Source: Methanobacteriota archaeon (lineage in GTDB: Archaea; JACRDV01). Taken from it: a stretch of DNA of 12,498 nucleotides. Positions 7,367-12,498 of the stretch are shown here, in pieces (position 1 is the stretch's first letter; each line of letters opens with the position of its first letter). The stretch lies in the NCBI GenBank assembly GCA_024860865.1, contig JACRDV010000098.1:1-12498 (forward strand), written 5' to 3'. The position numbers were made by a program, and so were the translations under genes. The notes under the pieces were generated by a model. It was not told the DNA's origin and searched no databases. It was given only the letters and a program-made list of their open reading frames with translations.

Positions 7367-8532
7367 TGAAGAAAGATTTAGCTGAATTGCTTAAGCTGTT
7401 AAAAGATGTAGATTCACTCGAGCTTGAAAAGGTTAGAATAGAAGCTGAAGAACTTGAGCTTGATTTATCATCACCTGCAGTCCAAACTATATTAACTGAG
7501 CTCCCCAAGGTTGTTCCAAAACTTGTTGAACAAAAATTCCAGTTTCCAGTTGAATCTTATCTTGGCCAAGTTGCAGAAGTCCAACTTGGAGCTGCGAGAG
7601 CTGAAGGTGGAACAAGAGGGAAAATTGTAAAGGTTGGTGGAGATAAAGCCCCTCCATTTTATAGGTTTGATTCAACTATAGTTAACAGACCAGTAATTGC
7701 TTTTGATGTTTTTGATACACCCCAACCACAATTTCCAAAAGTTCTCAAGGAAGAATGGAAAGATGTTTGGGAAGACCCAGCTGCTTGGGCAAAAAAAGCA
7801 GTTGAGAGGTATGAAGCAGATTTAATAACTATTCACTTAATTAGTGCTGATCCATTAATTAAAGACACCGCGCCAAAAGAAGCTGCTAAAACTGTTGAAA
7901 AGGTCCTGCAAGCTGTTGATGTCCCAATAGTAATAGGAGGCTGTGGTGCTCCAGAAAAAGATCCTTTTGTGCTCGAGGCTGCGGCTGAAGTTGCTCAAGG
8001 AGAACGATGCCTGTTGGCCTCAGCAACCTTGGATAGTGATTATAAACGGGTGGCTCAAGCTGCCCTAAAATATAATCATGTTGTTCTGTCCTTCACTTCA
8101 ATGGACATCAACAACCAAAAAGAGTTGAACAGATATCTTCTGAAAGAGGGATTACCTCCAACCTCAATAATTATGGATCCAACTACTGGTGCACTTGGTT
8201 ATGGACTAGATTATACCCTAAGCCTAATGGAACGGATTAAACTCAGTGCACTTAGAGGAGAGAAAGAGTTACAAATGCCAATATCTAGTGGAACAACAAA
8301 TGCTTACGGAGCGAGAGAGAGTTGGAAAAAGAGGGATGAGTGGGGGCCCAGAGAATACAGGGGTCCACTCTGGGAAATTGTAACCGGTCTAACTGCTACA
8401 CTGGCAGGCGCTAATATGCTAATGATGCTCCACCCAACTGCAGTTCGAATTTTAAAAGAGATTATTGATAGCTTAACCACAACTGAAGGGTATGGACCAC
8501 TTATTGAAAATTGGATTGCTCAAATCAGGTGA
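7366..8532 (+). CDS. cdhD: ACDS complex subunit delta, corrinoid iron-sulfur protein small subunit
   Basis: CdhD is the delta subunit of the corrinoid iron-sulfur protein; with CdhE it carries the methyl group from a tetrahydropterin to CdhC. It has 388 residues. The N-terminal 70 are a helical segment rich in Leu, Glu and Lys. A TIM-barrel follows at about 105-388, with RPVIAFDVFDTP (108-119), DLITIHLISADP (152-163), VPIVIGGCGAPEKDP (186-200), SIIMDPTTGALGYGLDY (267-283) and PISSGTTNAYGARE (305-318). These are the family's characteristic barrel strands. It has no Fe-S cysteine motif, as expected for this subunit. Its ATG (7366-7368) overlaps the cooC stop as TAATG, with GGAG 8 nt upstream. 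In methanogens cdhE normally follows directly; here a small ferredoxin gene intervenes. Confidence 0.95.
   Translation: MKKDLAELLKLLKDVDSLELEKVRIEAEELELDLSSPAVQTILTELPKVVPKLVEQKFQFPVESYLGQVAEVQLGAARAEGGTRGKIVKVGGDKAPPFYRFDSTIVNRPVIAFDVFDTPQPQFPKVLKEEWKDVWEDPAAWAKKAVERYEADLITIHLISADPLIKDTAPKEAAKTVEKVLQAVDVPIVIGGCGAPEKDPFVLEAAAEVAQGERCLLASATLDSDYKRVAQAALKYNHVVLSFTSMDINNQKELNRYLLKEGLPPTSIIMDPTTGALGYGLDYTLSLMERIKLSALRGEKELQMPISSGTTNAYGARESWKKRDEWGPREYRGPLWEIVTGLTATLAGANMLMMLHPTAVRILKEIIDSLTTTEGYGPLIENWIAQIR
8527..8532 (+). promoter_or_regulatory. Ribosome binding site that selects TTG 8538 for the ferredoxin fusion gene
   Basis: AGGTGA ends in the cdhD stop TGA and lies 5 nt before the in-frame TTG at 8538-8540. 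The in-frame ATG at 8511 would overlap cdhD by 22 nt and has no comparable site. The GTG at 8529 lies inside this motif. Confidence 0.55.
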
Positions 8533-8537
8533 ATTTT

Positions 8538-8999
8538 TTGCCATCAGCAATTGAAATTTACAAATATCTCCCAAAAACCGATTGTAAGTTATGCAAAGAG
8601 ATCACTTGCATGGCATTCGCCATTAAGGTAGCTAAGGGTGAACTAGCAATTGATGATTGCCTCGTATTGAAAAGCCCTGATTATAGCGGGCAATATCAAA
8701 AACTCCAAAAAATGTTGCCAACAAAGAGAGAAGTTACTGGATTGATCATTTATGGAGAGAAATGCAATGGCTGCGGAAATTGTGTGATAGCTTGCCCAGT
8801 TAATGTTTCATCAAACTTAATGATTGCTGGCGGAAAAGGTCCAGAAACTGGAGATGTTGTGCTAAGGATTGAAAATGGGAAGGTTATTATTGCTGATTTA
8901 AAAAAGTGCAGGAGATTTGAGGAAGGAGGAGACGAGGCGGCTAAATCCTGCAGAGTTTGTGCTGAAGTTTGCCCAACTGATGCAATTGATTTCAAGTAG
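8538..8999 (+). CDS. CdhE-like Fe-S domain fused to a 2[4Fe-4S] ferredoxin
   Basis: This 153-residue protein sits between cdhD and cdhE. Its N-terminus (1-60) copies the CdhE N-terminal Fe-S domain: C16-x2-C19-x4-C24-x16-C41, flanked by IEIYKYLP and CMAFAIKVAKGE. The neighbouring cdhE has identical cysteine spacing and very similar flanks. The C-terminal part carries two ferredoxin motifs: C76/C79/C82/C86 (CNGCGNCVIACP) and C124-x13-C138-x2-C141-x3-C145 followed by PTDAI. It resembles FwdG-like ferredoxins, and RnfB has a comparable domain pairing. Three 4Fe-4S clusters are predicted; there is no corrinoid-binding barrel and no membrane segment. I infer an electron carrier for the corrinoid protein or CO dehydrogenase, perhaps for reactivating Co(II). 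TTG 8538 is preferred for its ribosome site; GTG 8529 or ATG 8511 are alternatives. The domains are clear, the role is not. Confidence 0.82.
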   Translation: MPSAIEIYKYLPKTDCKLCKEITCMAFAIKVAKGELAIDDCLVLKSPDYSGQYQKLQKMLPTKREVTGLIIYGEKCNGCGNCVIACPVNVSSNLMIAGGKGPETGDVVLRIENGKVIIADLKKCRRFEEGGDEAAKSCRVCAEVCPTDAIDFK

Positions 9000-9003
9000 G
9001 TGG
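8998..9003 (+). promoter_or_regulatory. Ribosome binding site that selects GTG 9010 for cdhE
   Basis: AGGTGG overlaps the last two bases of the preceding TAG stop (8997-8999) and lies 6 nt before GTG 9010. The out-of-frame ATG at 9008 is followed at once by TGA. A longer in-frame extension to 8917 would run through the ferredoxin gene. Confidence 0.6.
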
Positions 9004-9009
9004 CTCGAT

Positions 9010-10407
9010 GTGAAGCGAATTTCTCCCATTGAAATCTACAACCTATTGCCAGGAACGAATTGTGGAGAATGTAAAGAAAGCTCTTGCATGGCATTTGCAA
9101 CCAAATTGCTCAATCGAGAAGCAAATATTTCGCTTTGTGCTCCAATTGAAAAACCAGAATACAAACCAAAAAAAGAAAAATTAATTGAAATCCTGTCACC
9201 ACCGATCAAAGAAGTGACTATTGGTACTGGAGAAGGTGCGGTTGCAATCGGCGGAAAAGTTGTTATGTACAGACATGACCTTACTTTTCATAATCCTACT
9301 GCATTTGCAATAGATGTCCATGATGAAATGCCAGAAGAAGCTTTAATTGATCGAATAAAATTTGTTCAAAACTTTAAAGTAGAAAGGATTGGTAAAGTTC
9401 TAAAATTAAATTTAATAGCTGTTCGCTCAGTTTCTAATGATCCTAAAAAGTTTGCAAATACAATTGATATTGTTCTCAAAAACTCAAACTTTCCGCTAAT
9501 TCTATGTTCATTTGATCCGACCGTGCTTGAAGCTGGATTAAAACTTTCAAGTGAAAGGCGGCCTTTGATCTATGCAGCTACAAAAGAAAACTGGGAGCAA
9601 GTTGCAGGGTTAGCTAAAAAATATAAATGCCCAGTTGCAGTTTTTGTGCCAAACAACCTTGATTTGCTCACATCGATAGCTTCTTGGCTAAAAGAAAGGG
9701 GAGTTGAAGATTTAGTTTTAGATCCAGGTACTCTAATATTGGGAGCATCATTGGCAGATACTCTTGACAACTTTGTGATGCTGAGGCGAGCTGCGATTGA
9801 AAGAGGGGATAAAAGAATCGGTTATCCACTATTGGGGGTGCCAGCGGTAGTTGGGCTAATTATTCAGGATCCAGTTGAAACACCGCTTAGAGAAGCGACT
9901 ATTGCGGCGATCTTAATGAATAGATATGCTGATGCTCTAATATTGCATACAACTGAAATTTGGGCTTTATTAGGTTTAATGACCATTAGGCAAGATATAT
10001 ACAGTGATCCAAGGATCCCAAGTAAAGTTCAGCCAGGAGTGTATACATATGGACAACCCGATGAAAGAAGCCCTGTGTTGGTGACCTCTAATTTTGCTTT
10101 AACTTACTATACTGTTGTTGGGGATATTGAAAGCGCAAAACTTAACTGCCATCTTTTAGTTCTTGATACAGAAGGCCTTAGCGTGGAAACATCTGTGGCT
10201 GGAAGAAAGTTTACAGCTGAGAAACTTGCAGATTTAATTAAAACTTCTGGAATAGAAAAAAAAGTTAAACATAAAAAATTGATTATTCCTGGATTTGCTG
10301 CTCGATTAAAAGGAGATATTGAGGATGCAACTGGTTGGGAAATAATGGTTGGTCCAAGGGATTCTTCTGAAATTCCAAGTTACTTAACAAAACACTGGAG
10401 CAGCTAG
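9010..10407 (+). CDS. cdhE: ACDS complex subunit gamma, corrinoid iron-sulfur protein large subunit
   Basis: CdhE is the gamma subunit of the corrinoid iron-sulfur protein. It holds the 4Fe-4S cluster that reduces cobalt and the corrinoid that accepts the methyl group. With the GTG start at 9010 it has 465 residues, the usual length. The Fe-S motif is C18-x2-C21-x4-C26-x16-C43 in TNCGECKESSCMAFA. A TIM-barrel spans about 80-340: FAIDVHDE (99-106), LIAVRS (135-140), LILCSFDP (163-170), LVLDPGTLILGAS (235-247) and GYPLLGVPAV (271-280). The C-terminal corrinoid-binding region follows, with PGVYTYGQPDERSPVLVTSN (342-361) and YTVVGDIE (367-374). The extended frame upstream to 8917 is rejected because it overlaps the ferredoxin gene and lacks a ribosome site. 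The stop is 1 nt before the next gene. Confidence 0.95.
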   Translation: MKRISPIEIYNLLPGTNCGECKESSCMAFATKLLNREANISLCAPIEKPEYKPKKEKLIEILSPPIKEVTIGTGEGAVAIGGKVVMYRHDLTFHNPTAFAIDVHDEMPEEALIDRIKFVQNFKVERIGKVLKLNLIAVRSVSNDPKKFANTIDIVLKNSNFPLILCSFDPTVLEAGLKLSSERRPLIYAATKENWEQVAGLAKKYKCPVAVFVPNNLDLLTSIASWLKERGVEDLVLDPGTLILGASLADTLDNFVMLRRAAIERGDKRIGYPLLGVPAVVGLIIQDPVETPLREATIAAILMNRYADALILHTTEIWALLGLMTIRQDIYSDPRIPSKVQPGVYTYGQPDERSPVLVTSNFALTYYTVVGDIESAKLNCHLLVLDTEGLSVETSVAGRKFTAEKLADLIKTSGIEKKVKHKKLIIPGFAARLKGDIEDATGWEIMVGPRDSSEIPSYLTKHWSS

Positions 10408-10408
10408 A

Positions 10409-11185
10409 TTGAAAGTTGCAATTGCTGGTAAGGGTGGAACTGGAAAAACAATTGTTGCAAGTACTTTAGCGAGAATTCTTGCAAGAAAGGGATTTAGAGT
10501 TATTGCAGTTGATGTTGATCCAACCCTCAATTTAGCTTCGAGCCTTGGAATCGAACTTAAAGAAAAGAAGCCTATCTCACAAATGAAAGAATTGATTGAA
10601 AACCGAACGGGAGCTAGGCCTGGAGAAGGGTTTGGTGGCTTTTTTAAACTCAATCCAAAAGTTGATGATGTTCTCGATAAGTTTGGAATAGCTGGACCTG
10701 ATGGAGTCAAACTTTTGCTCGTTGGAACAGTCGAGCGCGGTGGAGAGGGTTGCTTTTGCCCAGCTAGTGCATTTCTGAGGGCATTATTAAGGCATTTAGT
10801 TTGGAAAGAAAAAGACATGATAATACTGGATATGGAAGCTGGTATTGAGCATCTAGGCAGAAAAACTGCTGAAAATGTTGATGCGTTTATAATAATGGTT
10901 GAGCCTTCTCAAAAGTCAATTGAGGTTGCTAAACAAATTAATCAATTAGCACAAGATATTGGAATTAAAAAAATTTTTGCAATAGCTAATAAAGTCCTAA
11001 GTGAAGTTGATGTAAAAAATATCTCGAATTCGCTTTCTGCTGTTGGAATTAAACTAATTGGAACAATTCCATTTGACCAAAATATTACAAAGGCAGATGC
11101 TATGGGGAAAGCATTAATTGATTTTGCGCCATCAGCCCCTTCTGTTCAAGCTATTGAAGAGATTTCAATTAAATTGGCTGGCTGA
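10409..11185 (+). CDS. Second CooC-type nickel-insertion ATPase (after cdhE)
   Basis: A second MinD-like ATPase of the CooC family, 258 residues, closes the operon. Walker A GKGGTGKT is at 7-14, VDVDPTLNLASSLG at 34-47, a CxC pair at C115 and C117 (GEGCFC) and DMEAGIEHLGR at 141-151. The start is TTG at 10409, one base after the cdhE stop, with GGAG (10397-10400) 8 nt upstream. Compared with the first CooC it has a longer region before the CxC (about 55-110, with the Gly-rich GARPGEGFGGFF) and differs throughout, so this is an old duplication or separate acquisition, not a recent tandem copy. Two CooC proteins in one cluster suggest division of labour, for example the C-cluster of CdhA versus the A-cluster of CdhC. 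Which serves which is inference. Confidence 0.88.
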   Translation: MKVAIAGKGGTGKTIVASTLARILARKGFRVIAVDVDPTLNLASSLGIELKEKKPISQMKELIENRTGARPGEGFGGFFKLNPKVDDVLDKFGIAGPDGVKLLLVGTVERGGEGCFCPASAFLRALLRHLVWKEKDMIILDMEAGIEHLGRKTAENVDAFIIMVEPSQKSIEVAKQINQLAQDIGIKKIFAIANKVLSEVDVKNISNSLSAVGIKLIGTIPFDQNITKADAMGKALIDFAPSAPSVQAIEEISIKLAG

Positions 11186-11285
11186 CTTGCTTTTCGATCT
11201 TAATGTCCCATTAAATAGCACGAACAAACCAATAGTGCTACAATTATGGAACCTTCTACAAACTGGTCCGACGTACGTCTTAATC

Positions 11286-11296
11286 AAATTTAAATC
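11286..11296 (+). promoter_or_regulatory. Candidate TATA box for the third gene group
   Basis: AAATTTAAATC lies about 38-48 nt before the GTG at 11334. Initiation about 25 nt downstream would give a short leader that still includes the GGTGG ribosome site at 11323-11327. The 148-bp gap after the cdh operon also holds a T-rich stretch just past the stop and a weak inverted repeat, TAGCAC-N13-GTGCTA (11216-11240). Together these suggest a new transcription unit starts here. Confidence 0.4.
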
Positions 11297-11333
11297 TCTA
11301 AATTGAATCATAATCATAAATTGGTGGTTAGGA

Positions 11334-11873
11334 GTGACAAAAGCAGAAGCAACAAAAATAACACAGTCAAAAGCAGATGAAGAAAAATTTGAAAAATATT
11401 ACATGCATTTTCTTGCTGGAGAATTGATGCACGAAGTTTTGTTTGGTACTTTACCAAACAAACTTAAAGCGTATGAAGGAATGGAAGAAGAGGAAATCTC
11501 CCGCATGTTAAGAGAAATCTCTGCTGAGGCTATTGTCAATGCTATTAATCTAGGTGGTGTTGTTTCATCCCATGTTGCACTACTTGAAAGTTTTGAGGAT
11601 AAAGTGACACTCTGTTATAAGATTTATGAATCAATGGGATTCAAATTTTGCCATAACATCTTTAAAGAAACCAAGGACTCTATCACAATCCAAGTAACCG
11701 AATGCCCGCACATAGAATATACAAAAAAGAATCCTCTTGCATGCTTTTCTTGCATGGGTTTAAAGCTAGGAATTTTGAAGGTAGTTTTTGGAATTGATAT
11801 TAAAAAACTAAATGTTCCAAAAAGGTTGGCTCTTGGAGACGATTGTTGCCTGATAGAAATCCCAAAGAAATAA
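11334..11873 (+). CDS. Cysteine-rich cytosolic protein, possibly V4R/ATC-hydrolase-like
   Basis: I do not recognise this 179-residue protein with certainty. The N-terminal half (about 15-100) looks alpha-helical and acidic, with no membrane segment. The C-terminal half reads TECPHIEY (123-129), PLACFSCMGLKLGILKVVFG (134-153) and a final LALGDDCCLIEI (165-176). This ending resembles proteins annotated as V4R or L-2-amino-thiazoline-4-carboxylic acid hydrolase-like, where cysteines at the same places surround a small-molecule or metal site. Cysteines stand at 94, 106, 124, 137, 140, 171 and 172. The GTG start is chosen for the GGTGG site 6 nt upstream. It lies 148 bp after the cdh operon with its own TATA-like box, so it is probably a separate unit. 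It may sense or bind a ligand, but that is a guess from the fold resemblance. Confidence 0.6.
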   Translation: MTKAEATKITQSKADEEKFEKYYMHFLAGELMHEVLFGTLPNKLKAYEGMEEEEISRMLREISAEAIVNAINLGGVVSSHVALLESFEDKVTLCYKIYESMGFKFCHNIFKETKDSITIQVTECPHIEYTKKNPLACFSCMGLKLGILKVVFGIDIKKLNVPKRLALGDDCCLIEIPKK

Positions 11874-11947
11874 GAAAAACCAAATAAAAAGTCTTAAGAA
11901 TCTCTCTACTGTTTATGAACTTTAGAACTTTTAAAGGTGAAGTAGCC

Positions 11948-12286
11948 TTGGTAAGTTATATAGAAACTGGAATTGGGTTAATTACGATTTTTATCGGACT
12001 TATCTCTATAATCTTAATTGGGCGCTATGTGCCAGAATTAAGTAAAGGTGCACTCAAAGAATTTTGTAATAGGTTTGCAATTGCTATTGTATTCGTGTTA
12101 TGTTTTTCTATTTGGCATACTCTGAGGGAGTACTTTGAGTGGAAAGAGAATATAGGGGAATTTATGGAATATCCTGAGTATATTTTCATAGTTTTAGCTT
12201 ATATTTCATTTTTCATCTCTGCTCGGAAAGTGGTTCAGATAGCCAAACTTTATGGATTTGAGAAAATATTCCAGAAAGAACAGTAA
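11948..12286 (+). CDS. Small integral membrane protein with three predicted helices
   Basis: This is an unrecognised 112-residue membrane protein. Hydrophobic segments lie at about 7-27 (GIGLITIFIGLISIILIG), 43-60 (FAIAIVFVLCFSIWHTL) and 78-93 (YIFIVLAYISFFIS). They are joined by short charged loops, and the C-terminus is basic (KIFQKE). There is no signal peptide cleavage motif and no catalytic motif. The TTG at 11948 is chosen because AGGTGA (11935-11940) lies 7 nt upstream. The in-frame ATG at 11915 would add 11 residues and would need leaderless expression, for which the AATAAAAAG at about 11883-11891 could serve as promoter. It is followed 45 nt later by a KaiC-like ATPase gene. Small three-helix proteins beside such ATPases may be membrane anchors or sensors, but the sequence does not show this. 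Confidence 0.6.
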   Translation: MVSYIETGIGLITIFIGLISIILIGRYVPELSKGALKEFCNRFAIAIVFVLCFSIWHTLREYFEWKENIGEFMEYPEYIFIVLAYISFFISARKVVQIAKLYGFEKIFQKEQ

Positions 12287-12331
12287 ATAGCGAATTTAAA
12301 CTCAAATCCAAATAGTGGTGATAATAAGTCA

Positions 12332-12498
12332 ATGTTAATACCAAGCGGAATACCAGGTTTAGATGATTTATTATATGGTGGATTTAGTTCCGGCTCAAAT
12401 ATCCTTGTAGTAGGACCACCAGGTTCAGGTAAATCGATTTTCAGCAGGCAAATTCTGTACAATGGGTTGAATAAAGGCTTTTCTTCAGTTTATATTAC
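12332..12498 (+). CDS. KaiC/Rad55-like P-loop ATPase (N-terminal 55 residues, cut by window edge)
   Basis: This is the beginning of a RecA-superfamily ATPase of the archaeal KaiC/Rad55-like type. The first residues, IPSGIPGLDDLLYGGF (3-18), are the family's typical N-terminal signature. Walker A follows as GPPGSGKS (28-35). The ATG at 12332 has GGTGAT (12317-12322) 9 nt upstream. A TATA-like AATTTAAAC lies just after the previous stop (about 12292-12300), so it may be transcribed alone or with the membrane protein before it. The remainder, including Walker B and the one- or two-domain question, is outside the window. Such proteins act in signal transduction or as regulatory ATPases in archaea, often beside small sensor or membrane proteins. 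The exact role is unknown. Confidence 0.85.
   Translation, partial: MLIPSGIPGLDDLLYGGFSSGSNILVVGPPGSGKSIFSRQILYNGLNKGFSSVYI

Noticed and set aside
8917-9009. N-terminal extension of cdhE to an upstream ATG
   Set aside because: It overlaps the last 83 bases of the ferredoxin fusion gene, has no ribosome site and adds residues unlike any CdhE. GTG 9010 has a well-placed AGGTGG.
8750-9100. 116-codon minus-strand open frame across the ferredoxin/cdhE junction
   Set aside because: Both plus-strand genes have clear cysteine motifs here; the antisense translation shows none.
7366-10407. A split cdhE, with the ferredoxin gene as its broken N-terminal piece
   Set aside because: The downstream cdhE has its own complete Fe-S motif and full length, so the small gene is an additional protein and not a fragment.
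10384-10818. 144-codon open frame antisense to the second cooC
   Set aside because: It is a shadow frame opposite a strongly supported gene, with low-complexity Ser/Pro-rich translation and no recognisable domain.
11216-11240. TAGCAC-N13-GTGCTA inverted repeat as an intrinsic terminator of the cdh operon
   Set aside because: The stem is only 6 bp with a 13-nt loop and no following T run. Archaeal termination mostly depends on T tracts, so it is mentioned only as context.
11118-11306. 62-codon plus-strand frame overlapping the end of the second cooC
   Set aside because: It overlaps cooC by 68 bases, has no ribosome site and has no recognisable motif.

Overview
This is archaeal DNA, moderately AT-rich, carrying the gene cluster for the archaeal acetyl-CoA decarbonylase/synthase (ACDS, CODH/ACS), the carbonyl branch of the Wood-Ljungdahl pathway. 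The archaeal assignment rests on the epsilon subunit CdhB (archaeal ACDS only), a pantoate kinase and fused CoaBC (archaeal CoA route), TATA-like boxes upstream of genes, a Zn-finger/KH NusA-like protein and a KaiC/Rad55-type ATPase. The lineage cannot be fixed from the sequence. An uncultured acetogenic or methanogen-related archaeon is plausible. Start codons are often TTG or GTG with GGTGA/GGAG Shine-Dalgarno (SD) sequences.

Layout. (1) Positions 1-2074, minus strand: a tight operon of a Zn-finger/KH protein, coaBC (TTG start) and pantoate kinase, which runs off the left edge. (2) 2075-2275: a divergent control region with TATA-like boxes for both directions and an imperfect direct repeat, GACTCA-N2/4-ATGTTTTAA. 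(3) 2276-11185, plus strand: eight closely packed genes, cdhA, cdhB, cdhC, cooC, cdhD, a small CdhE-like iron-sulfur/ferredoxin fusion, cdhE and a second cooC. Junctions are within a few bases or overlapping, and several stop codons lie inside the next gene's SD. (4) 11186-12498, plus strand: a separate group with a cysteine-rich protein of possible V4R/ATC-hydrolase-like type, a three-helix membrane protein and the start of a KaiC-like ATPase.

How the genes work together. CdhA and CdhB form the CO dehydrogenase, which reduces CO2 to CO. CdhD and CdhE form the corrinoid iron-sulfur protein, which carries the methyl group. CdhC joins CO, methyl and CoA into acetyl-CoA at its nickel-containing A-cluster. 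The two CooC-type ATPases probably mature the nickel sites. The extra ferredoxin fusion repeats the CdhE N-terminal Fe-S motif and could supply low-potential electrons to the corrinoid. The divergent operon makes CoA, the co-substrate of CdhC. The points most worth checking are the ferredoxin fusion, the apparent loss of the catalytic histidine in the CoaC half of CoaBC, the paired CooC genes and the divergent promoter repeats. I see no tRNA, rRNA, CRISPR array or mobile element.
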